64,000 bases of DNA from Nematostella vectensis (Eukaryota > Cnidaria > Anthozoa > Actiniaria > Edwardsiidae), in the NCBI RefSeq assembly GCF_932526225.1, contig NC_064040.1:10456856-10520855 (forward strand), in the 5' to 3' direction. Below, piece after piece: positions 60,301-64,000 of this stretch. The translations under genes were made by a program, and so were the position numbers. Below the pieces are notes generated by a model. That model searched no databases, was not told the origin of the DNA, and was given only the letters and a program-made list of their open reading frames with translations. Within the stretch, counting starts at the first letter, position 1, and each line of letters opens with the position of its first letter.

Positions 60301-63300
60301 GGGAAAAGAGCGTTTTTTCTGTCAAGTTTTTGAGCTTATCATCTACCAAAACAGATAATGATACAGTTTAAGATATTTTTCATCTGGAATGACTTTTACT
60401 GGCTTCTACATAAGCAATTTATGATTGTTCTCCCTGAGTCAATGTCCACAATGAGATCGCCGAACTTTTTTATTTATTTCTGCTTATTTATTATGCTGAA
60501 AAATATTGTATTTGTCTATTAACAATTACGCTAACTTTCTAACAGAAAAGCAGTGGGTTCCACTGCAGTGGGTCATGTTTCAAGTAAAAAAATGTGCATT
60601 ATCCTCTGGTAAATGCACGACCAAGTGAAAACTTTCGTTCTACGAGGAACTTCTGAGGTTTTTCGGGGAATTTTTGCCACTGAAATGAAGTAAGAAATTC
60701 CTAGGAAATGAAAACATTATACATAATTTATATGTTTTGCGAATTTTTTCCAAATAATGCAGGATTATGCGGGGTTGTAAACATGAGCGCATAATTCCGG
60801 TAGCCCTGAAATTGAAAATTAAGCCTTTCGCTACTGATACTGACATGGCTAGACTGTGCAATCATTTTCCAACTGCATATTAAAACTCATTTTCTAGGGA
60901 TCGTATTAAATGTAGAGAAGATATTCAAGTTTTTGATGAGTCATATTATAGAATTCTGGTTCCAGATCAAGACCACGTACTTGAGTGCTTTGAAAACTTT
61001 TACATACTTATAATCCAGATGCGGCCAGGAAGAGAAGGTCTGCCTGCGAGATGCCTCCACAAACATCAACTGTTTGTAGACTGGTTGGCCCTTCTTCTCA
61101 AGCACAGAGGTGCCTGTTAAAGACATGACCCTTGCTAGCATGGCTGATGCTATCGGCAAAGCTGCACTGGTCTTGTAGCTTTTGTGCAGGTGCACTACCA
61201 TGCCATCAAAGGCGCACAGAAGGGCACCAGCAGCCAGTGAGATCTTACATGTTATCCACTGAAGAGAAAGAGCACAAGAAGTCAGTACCTCTGCTTCCAA
61301 ACTACCAAGTTTACATTATTTTTTCTTTCATTTTTTTACTGTAGCTATACAAAGTAAAAGTCCTTTCATAACAAAGGAATTGCAAAATAAGGATATTTTG
61401 TTTCAAATGCAGTATATGTAGTTCTCTCTTTTATTATGTGATGTTGTAGCTAAATCCCAAAGAAAAGGAGAATAAGGAAATGTTAGCAAACTACATCACA
61501 GCAATTCCAAACATGTAGTACAAACAGCACCATTACTAGGACCAGTACTACTTGCATTTGACCTGTAAGGTTCGGTACAAACAGAATTAATATCAGCCAC
61601 TTCACTAGAAAATGTTGATAACATTCAAACATGGTGTTCAAACAGCATCAGTATTGCAAGGCCAGTGCTCACCAGAAAGTTGGTGCTCGAAAGGCCTGGC
61701 TAAACATTCAAACATGTTTGTCAAACATTGCGCTTGATGCAAATGTTTGTATATTTAGCCGATGAGCCACAAAACATGGCAATCAATTGGCTTCCACAAC
61801 ATGTCTAGATGTTTGAACGAAATCAAAACATTTGTGTTGAACATACTGTACATGTTTTATTGTATAGCCACTTGTCACACAAAACATTGCATGTGTTTCA
61901 TGCTTTTATCCAATCACAGCTCAAAAATCTCATGGTGCGACTTTGATCTCTAGCGTAATCATAATGGAAAAAAGTCTGCACGCTCATGTTTTATGAAAAC
62001 ATTTTTGTGTTAAGCCACCTCGCAAAACATACTCATGCAAGAGTTTGATTTCAATGTTTGACTAACATGTTTGAATGTTTAGCCAGGCCTAAGTACCTTT
62101 GTAGTCTTGTCAGAGTCATCAGATGAAGCTGAGGTTGCATCACTGGGAGCACCATGTTGTTTCACTGGTAAGGGCTTCACAGGAAAATCCTCTTTAGTCT
62201 TCTGAGGTAAGTGTTGGGCACTGGACTGATACTTTTCCAATTCTGACTTGAGCTGCTGTTTCAATTTCTCCATCACATCCAGAACAGGTGGAACAGCAGA
62301 CGGGATACATACTTCTATCCCGGAATATAGATTTTTTGCCTGATAAAAAGAATTCATTTTAGATAATTTGTAGCATGGTACGATGGTAGACAAAAGTGCC
62401 AATGCTAGTTTTTCCATAGCTAAAATGCCCCCACAATTTCTTCTACCCCAGTACAATGCTGTTCAACACAGACTGTTTTTCTATGAATTTGAGGATTGCT
62501 CTATACACAATCTTAAGGGAGAAGAGGGCTACAGCAATTCAGTAATGAGTAGATAACGACATAGTTGACTAGCTGTACTGTATGTACTTACATCTGAAAG
62601 GGACAGTTCTAGTAAGACGGGAGACTCTGAGTCTTCAGCAACCGGTGCCTGTAGTATACTGTCCAAGAGTAAAACTCCATTCAGGTCCTTACGAAGTCCA
62701 ACAGTCTTCCCATCGGTCACTAGAAGTTTCTCAACTCCAGTGCAGAAACGACATTCAAGAATTCCTGTCTCCTGATAAGCATTTCCTGTCACAATGGAGG
62801 AAAATATGTATCACTTTTTAGGGTTACAAAGGTAGAATGTTGCATTGCACTTAATTCGTCTTTAAGATAAATAAACGGAAAATTGGGAAAAATGGGTAAA
62901 ATTGGTATAATCTGAAATAAAAAAAGTGGTGTACACTTGAAGCACTCTTCCAGGTAAATACTTTTATAATAATAATAATAAAAGTAATAGTAATAATAAT
63001 AACAATAATAATAATAATAATAATTTTCACAAGGGGATGGGTGCTTTTCTTATGAGCTATTAAAATATCTGAATACAGCTAGTAGTAAAGTACAGATGTA
63101 GATAGTTTAATAATTAAACCACTGGATGCAAGGCTGTAGCTTCAGCAAATCACTCAAATGAGAAAATAACAACAAGATAACATCCTATCATGAATGAGGA
63201 AAACAAGGTCTAAGATAAACTGTTGCATAACATTACTTCAGATTAAAATAAAATATCTAATGGCAAATGGCAAATGGCGCTCGGAAACCCAAATGTTGCA

Positions 63301-63804
63301 ATAATCATCCTGCCAGCCCTTGGTAAACATTGCGCAAGACCCTCGTCAATAAAATTAAATTTTGGTATTTCAGCGGCAGGAAGGGTAGAATTTGAAGCCA
63401 GCTACAATTATTATGATTGCTTCATCACATCATCAACCATCTGACTCTCGCCCAAGGGCAAACGCCAAGTTCATCAAGAAAACAACAACGATTCTCATTC
63501 AATCACTGACTTTAGCTCTTTCACATTTATCATTCAACGGCCCACTTGAGCAAAATTGAATCGATTAAAACCCATTTCACCATGCAATTCATCCTAACAT
63601 TTGAATAAAACGAGATGTGAGTGACTAACCTTCAAGTGACGTGCGTTTTAAAGTACGGCCCGAACTGACATCCAAGACCTCGACAGATCCATCCTCTAGT
63701 GTAGCGACAAAGCAGTGGGACGTTGGAGTGTAGGATATTGACGTTGGACGTCCATTAAATTGCAGACAACCTTCTTCCTGCAGGAACCACTCCTCGGCGG
63801 CCAT
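20050..63804 (-). CDS. BIRC6: BIRC6 (BRUCE/Apollon), complete gene, 47 coding exons
   Basis: BIRC6 is a giant cytosolic E2/E3 hybrid that ubiquitinates SMAC, HTRA2, caspases and LC3 using UBA6 as its E1, restraining apoptosis and autophagy. The gene starts at ATG 63804 (MAAEEWFL) and ends at stop 20050-20052. Exon coordinates are given in the six block entries. All 46 junctions have GT and AG borders and every phase matches the next exon; only the donor of exon 21 has alternatives. The coding sum is about 13.56 kb, roughly 4,520 residues, against about 4,857 in human. Order: beta-propeller with BIR inserted (BIR about 265-355), beta-sandwich (about 1568-1653), long helical middle, second beta-sandwich (about 2987-3095), UBC (about 4280-4450). 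No internal stop or frameshift. Confidence 0.95.
21470..22621. repeat. Minisatellite (about 77 bp) seeded by exon 44 donor
   Basis: About fourteen copies of a unit containing GGCTATACCGACCTTG and CCCATACTACGGACAAACAA. On the minus strand the first part reads CAAG/GTCGGTATAGCC, which is the exon 44 end and 5' splice site at 22622. The array fills most of the intron between exons 44 and 45, inside the UBC-coding part of BIRC6. Confidence 0.9.
26160..26405. mobile_element. Foldback element (GGCAAATGGCAG family), copy 1
   Basis: The left part has ACACCTATTTCAATAAACG then GGCAAATGGCAG; the right part has CTGCCATTTAGCAATTGCC and GCTGACAACC. These are inverted versions of each other, as in the copy at 26821-27076. 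No coding capacity. It lies in the intron between exons 38 and 39. Confidence 0.6.
26817..27076. mobile_element. Foldback element (GGCAAATGGCAG family), copy 2
   Basis: It starts with the palindrome GAAATAGGTGTATACACCTA at 26820, then GGTTGTCAGTGCACATGGC and TTGGCAAATGGCAG. It ends with GCCATTTGCCATTCGCCATT and TGCACTGACAACC. The inverted halves define a non-autonomous element about 255 bp long. A fragment of the same family (GGCAAATGGCAAATGGCG) occurs near 63260 in intron 1. Confidence 0.68.
27455..28060. repeat. Minisatellite, about 31-33 bp, degenerate
   Basis: Roughly eighteen imperfect units containing CTTTACGGACA and either TCCAGCTGGAGTCAACC or CCCCGATACAGTCAATTCTC, so two subfamilies follow one another. 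It lies between exons 37 and 38. The plus-strand open frame across it is a repeat artefact. The unit shows no match to the flanking junctions. Confidence 0.88.
28265..36517 (-). CDS. BIRC6: BIRC6 exons 28-37: second beta-sandwich and large 3' exon
   Basis: Exons: 36517-36111, 35970-35134, 34766-34569, 34234-34034, 33497-33370, 32991-32855, 32407-32276, 31669-31478, 30861-30688, 29958-28265. Exon 29 begins with an acidic, Ser/Pro-rich disordered stretch and ends [16 protein letters not shown]. Exons 31-33 form a beta-sandwich ([28 protein letters not shown], then [18 protein letters not shown]), nearly identical to human. Exon 34 has [12 protein letters not shown]. Exon 37 is the longest (1,694 nt) and includes [26 protein letters not shown] and [20 protein letters not shown]; a ubiquitin-like fold lies in this part of human BIRC6. 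Confidence 0.93.
31013..31206. mobile_element. Foldback element (AAGGTTGGTTCTCAC), copy 1
   Basis: AAGGTTGGTTCTCACTTGGA at the left is mirrored by TCCTAGTGAGAACCAACCTT at the right, and the inner GCAAGCGCAAGCGG theme by CTTGCGCTTGCGC. The element is about 194 bp with no coding capacity, in the intron between exons 35 and 36. Confidence 0.78.
31225..31363. mobile_element. Foldback element (GGTTGGTTCTCAT), copy 2
   Basis: A second, shorter and diverged copy directly beside the first. GGTTGGTTCTCATTTGAACG at the left is mirrored by TGCGTCCTAGTAAGAACCAG at the right. Adjacent copies suggest nested insertion or local duplication. Confidence 0.72.
31770..32150. repeat. Degenerate array with TTCTTAGAATGTGTCACTG theme
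   Basis: About fourteen imperfect units of about 25 bp with the plus-strand theme CTTAGAATGTGTCACTGTCT, in the intron between exons 34 and 35. The same theme occurs in the opposite orientation at 33000-33350, where it matches the exon 33 acceptor. Confidence 0.8.
32992..33352. repeat. Minisatellite (about 20 bp) seeded by exon 33 acceptor
   Basis: About seventeen units of the form TGACACATTCTGAGACAAGA. On the minus strand this is TCTTGTCTCAG/AATGTGTCA, a near-copy of the true 3' splice site TTTTCTCAG/AATGTGTG at 32991. The array lies wholly in the intron upstream of exon 33. Confidence 0.88.
34860..35010. repeat. Degenerate duplicate of exon 30 start and acceptor
   Basis: This stretch aligns with 34721-34855, which contains the start of exon 30, its acceptor and the adjoining intron. 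Shared anchors are GGACCTC(A/G)AA(A/G)CCAC, ATTAGTAG(G/T)ATCAC, TTGGGTGAAA and ATAAATAGGG. The copied acceptor CTGTAGG is changed to ACGGACA, so the decoy should be dead. Confidence 0.75.
36895..41962 (-). CDS. BIRC6: BIRC6 exons 21-27: central armadillo-like helices
   Basis: Exons: 41962 to about 41745, 41356-41094, 39959-39729, 39388-39229, 38859-38633, 38229-38053, 37526-36895. Exon 21 continues exon 20 as [13 protein letters not shown]; its donor must be phase 1, and GTGGGTTT at 41744 or GTTTGAAT some 28 nt further on both fit. Exon 22 is highly charged and coiled-coil-like ([20 protein letters not shown]). Exon 26 ends LKTLQ at a CAG/GTCAGG donor, joining [10 protein letters not shown] in exon 27, which restores the human TLEADSILQAL-type segment. 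The region is mostly helical repeats by homology. Confidence 0.88.
38985..39125. repeat. Two degenerate copies of exon 24 end and donor
   Basis: On the minus strand, GGCATG/GTGAGTGTTA (donor at about 39016) and ATGTAGATGG/GTGAGTGATA (at about 39090), each preceded by a CTGGAAGAC-like stretch, resemble the real exon 24 end CTTGAAGATCTTATGCATG/GTAAGCTA at 39229. Both decoys keep a good GT donor. Confidence 0.65.
40380..40610 (+). mobile_element. LINE-type reverse transcriptase C-terminal remnant
   Basis: A plus-strand frame (40362-40616) reads [34 protein letters not shown] then ITYRHSIL. The pattern W-x-x-H-V-x-R-M, then A-L-x-W and G-R-P-K-x-T-x-R, is the conserved tail of non-LTR (RTE/jockey-like) reverse transcriptases. 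Only the 3' end is present, as expected for 5'-truncated LINE insertion, in the intron between exons 22 and 23. Confidence 0.7.
40680..41093. repeat. Array seeded by exon 22 end and donor
   Basis: About ten copies of TACCTTAAGTSCCTGTGAA in two nested unit sizes (about 30 bp and about 56 bp). On the minus strand they read TTCACAGGCACTTAAG/GTAAA, the last coding bases and donor of exon 22 (41094). Longer units also copy GTCCAAGTTTACTTC from the exon. Confidence 0.9.
41963..42440. repeat. Minisatellite (about 40 bp) seeded by exon 21 acceptor
   Basis: About twelve copies of ACTGCTAGTACCATGAACAC then CCTAGCAATAAACACAAG. On the minus strand each is TTGCTAG/GGTGTTCATGGTACTAGCAGT, reproducing the exon 21 acceptor and about 22 bp of its coding start (VFMVLAV). 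The real junction is the last copy, at 41962. Confidence 0.92.
42616..46905 (-). CDS. BIRC6: BIRC6 exons 14-20: helical region and first beta-sandwich
   Basis: Exons: 46905-46786, 46452-46186, 46029-45818, 45600-45335, 44922-44569, 43793-43536, 43265-42616. Recognisable segments are [10 protein letters not shown] (14), [15 protein letters not shown] (16), [20 protein letters not shown] (17), a coiled-coil-like [16 protein letters not shown] (18), and [19 protein letters not shown] with [14 protein letters not shown] (19). The exon 19 segment is the galactose-binding-like beta-sandwich. Exon 20 (650 nt) contains [15 protein letters not shown] and [14 protein letters not shown]. Exon 18 could alternatively end at an in-frame GT 21 nt earlier. 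Confidence 0.93.
43425..43478. repeat. Single copy of exon 19 end and donor
   Basis: On the minus strand, CCTCCTGTATGTCAGTACTTTAAG/GTAAGTATT duplicates the exon 19 end CTCCTGTCTGTCAGTACTTAAAG/GTAAGTG at 43536, with conserved donor. It lies about 95 bp into the intron. Confidence 0.75.
44050..44568. repeat. Minisatellite (about 78 bp) seeded by exon 18 donor
   Basis: Six to seven copies of a unit that includes GATATGGTACCTGGCTCAGT and TGACAGTGAATTCTACCACC. On the minus strand the unit carries TTCACTGTCAMCTGAGCCAG/GTACCATATC, the exon 18 end and donor at 44569. Copies are nearly identical, indicating recent expansion. Confidence 0.92.
44935..45170. repeat. Minisatellite (about 30 bp) supplying exon 18 polypyrimidine tract
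   Basis: About seven units of GGGGAGATTGGGGTGAAAACG with ATGGCATAA. It starts about a dozen bases above the exon 18 acceptor (44922), so the pyrimidine-rich tract of that acceptor on the minus strand is part of the array. Confidence 0.85.
47041..47436 (+). other. Unexplained coding-like stretch in intron 13
   Basis: Two plus-strand open stretches lie antisense within the intron between exons 13 and 14. The first, 47041-47199, contains [20 protein letters not shown] and no start codon. The second, 47275-47436, is a 53-residue frame starting at ATG ([15 protein letters not shown]) and containing [20 protein letters not shown]; at 47412 it has a strong donor GGGTAAGT. Composition looks more protein-like than the neighbouring intron. 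I recognise no family. It could be a nested gene's exons, a gene fragment or chance. Confidence 0.3.
47619..52174 (-). CDS. BIRC6: BIRC6 exons 10-13: propeller end and first linker
   Basis: Exons: 52174-51853, 51344-50211, 49708-49480, 48200-47619. Exon 11 is 1,134 nt and encodes acidic, Ser-rich sequence followed by propeller strands ([21 protein letters not shown], of which the human counterpart is recognisable). Exon 12 carries the conserved [16 protein letters not shown] and [18 protein letters not shown] segments. Exon 13 resumes with [21 protein letters not shown] and [11 protein letters not shown]. Junctions are phase 1, 1, 2, 2. The N-terminal region shapes the dimer cavity in published human structures; that role is assumed here by homology. 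Confidence 0.93.
52290..54760. repeat. Minisatellite, 30-31 bp, about 80 copies
   Basis: Units of CCCCTGGGCTACAGC with ACCTGTATAGTATA or CCCTGAATAGTATA variants fill most of the intron between exons 9 and 10. Some units read CTAGATAGTATACC, similar to CTAGATGGCATACC at the exon 9 donor (54784), so the array may also derive from that splice site. The long minus-strand open frame here is a repeat artefact. Confidence 0.93.
54784..63804 (-). CDS. BIRC6: BIRC6 exons 1-9: N-terminal propeller and BIR domain
   Basis: Exons: 63804-63630, 62785-62592, 62339-62097, 61258-61008, 59968-59923, 57437-57355, 55484-55411, 55335-55283, 54879-54784. Exon 2 has [20 protein letters not shown], close to human. 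The BIR domain spans exons 4 to 7 ([57 protein letters not shown]). The zinc ligands follow the pattern C-x2-C-x16-H-x6-C, so the BIR should be functional for binding IAP-binding motifs of SMAC and caspases. Exon 9 returns to a propeller blade ([13 protein letters not shown]). The microexons 5 (46 nt), 7 (74 nt) and 8 (53 nt) are supported by phase and by homology across each junction. Confidence 0.95.
55524..56762. mobile_element. hAT-like element (CAGTGGCGGATCCAGGG termini), non-autonomous
   Basis: The left end CAGTGGCGGATCCAGGG is mirrored by CCCTAGATCCACCACTG at the right. Flanks TGATACAC and TGATACAT are consistent with an 8-bp target duplication. The interior has no transposase and contains a second, nested inverted-repeat element at 55871-56465. 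It lies between exons 6 and 7, starting only 40 bp above exon 7. Confidence 0.7.
55871..56465. mobile_element. Inverted-repeat element (CAGGGYTTCTGGAATTACGC), nested
   Basis: CAGGGTTTCTGGAATTACGC at the left is mirrored by GCGTAATTCCAGAAGCCCTG at the right, flanked by TTTATA on both sides (6-bp target duplication). The interior repeats the theme AATTACGCGG many times. No transposase. A relative lies at 60036-60808. Confidence 0.82.
56800..57090. repeat. Imperfect (CAT/CAC)n trinucleotide tract
   Basis: Roughly 290 bp of CATCATCACCATCAC-type repeats between exons 6 and 7, continuing more sparsely to about 57340. The open frames over it are low-complexity artefacts. Confidence 0.93.
57516..57755. 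mobile_element. Foldback element (TTATGCCTGGTGCA termini)
   Basis: TTATGCCTGGTGCATACTAG at the left is mirrored by CTAGTGTGCACCAGGCATAA at the right, flanked by TA. The inverted similarity extends inward over GTGACATAACGACA and CCCAACGACATGGACATAA, so the element folds back over most of its 240 bp. Confidence 0.85.
57757..59922. repeat. Minisatellite (46-47 bp, about 46 copies) seeded by exon 5 donor
   Basis: Units of ACCTGGTGGTAGAATTATGC, AGTACATTATAATGTAAGCT and ATACTA. On the minus strand every unit carries TACCACCAG/GTTAGTATAG, identical to the last nine coding bases and donor of exon 5 (59923). The array occupies 2.2 kb between exons 5 and 6, in the BIR-coding region. Confidence 0.95.
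60036..60808. mobile_element. Inverted-repeat element (CAGGGCTACYGG), relative of 55871 element
   Basis: CAGGGCTACTGGTATGATGC at the left is mirrored by GCATAATTCCGGTAGCCCTG at the right, flanked by AAATTG on both sides (6-bp target duplication). The inner theme is TTATGCGGGATT-like. The element is 773 bp without coding capacity, in the intron between exons 4 and 5. Confidence 0.82.
61692..62090. mobile_element. Inverted-repeat element inserted at exon 3 donor
   Basis: AGGCCTGGCTAAACATTCAA at the left is mirrored by TTGAATGTTTAGCCAGGCCT at the right, with inverted similarity over about 39 bp. The right end stops 6 bp from exon 3 (62097): the intron begins GTACTT and then the element. The interior repeats AAACATGTTTG motifs; no coding capacity. 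Confidence 0.85.
62968..63025. repeat. (AAT)n microsatellite, imperfect
   Basis: AATAATAATAAT-type repeat of about 58 bp with a few interruptions, in BIRC6 intron 1. Confidence 0.93.
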
Positions 63805-64000
63805 CTTACCTTCATCGTGGTATTAGCGGTGGGTACAAGGCCCCGCAGGTTATCCGACGACACAGGGAACCCATAATCAACATACCGCTCGTTTCGACTT
63901 ATAGACAAGTTACACTCGAAACACAATTAGACACTAAATTTTTAAGTCTACACAATAATTCAAAATGTAGAATACAAACTGAGAACTAAAGGAAAAATCG
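63805..64000 (-). promoter_or_regulatory. BIRC6 5' flank
   Basis: The sequence upstream of the BIRC6 start codon to the window edge. The ATG has a G at +4 but no purine-rich optimum otherwise. No TATA box or defined factor site is evident, and the transcription start cannot be placed. Confidence 0.3.

Noticed and set aside
63696-63926. Minus-strand frame starting MCFECNLSISRN as the BIRC6 start
   Set aside because: It is out of frame with the conserved N-terminus; the ATG at 63804 gives MAAEEWFL and a phase that matches exon 2.

Overview
The window looks like animal nuclear DNA, most likely from an anthozoan cnidarian (sea anemone or coral). I infer this from AT-rich sequence, intron-rich genes whose proteins closely match human counterparts, an intronless BTB-BACK-PHR gene, a GIY-YIG Penelope-like retroelement and many small inverted-repeat transposons. 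The species is not proven by anything I can see. There are no operons, CRISPR arrays or prophage.

Layout. Positions 1-4110 (minus strand) carry the 3' part of a tyrosyl-DNA phosphodiesterase 1 gene (TDP1) running off the left edge. Its upstream flank holds a rearranged Penelope-like element (4236-6508) whose termini contain hammerhead-ribozyme motifs. An intronless BTB-BACK-PHR gene lies at 8123-9445 (minus). Positions 9885-14105 are an apparently exact tandem duplication of a 2.1-kb block, each copy holding a mobile-element-like stretch and a 31-bp minisatellite. An intronless B9D2 gene, encoding a ciliary transition-zone protein, is at 14921-15451 (plus). Positions 15452-20049 are intergenic and hold several small transposons.

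The rest, 20050-63804 (minus), is one complete BIRC6 (BRUCE/Apollon) gene. I modelled 47 coding exons whose splice phases agree from start codon to stop codon, giving about 4,520 residues. The N-terminal beta-propeller and BIR domain, two beta-sandwich regions, the long helical middle and the C-terminal UBC domain with its active-site cysteine are all recognisable. Its introns are full of minisatellites and inverted-repeat elements.

The most unusual signal is that many intronic minisatellites, in both BIRC6 and TDP1, have repeat units that include a real exon-intron junction of the neighbouring exon. The true splice site is therefore followed or preceded by from a few to about 46 near-copies of itself. 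Six arrays show this clearly, a seventh (TDP1) agrees but is cut by the window edge, and three further places carry one or two degenerate copies of a junction. I know of no name for this pattern.

The genes do not form a pathway: TDP1 repairs DNA, B9D2 works at cilia, and BIRC6 is a giant ubiquitin-conjugating inhibitor of apoptosis.
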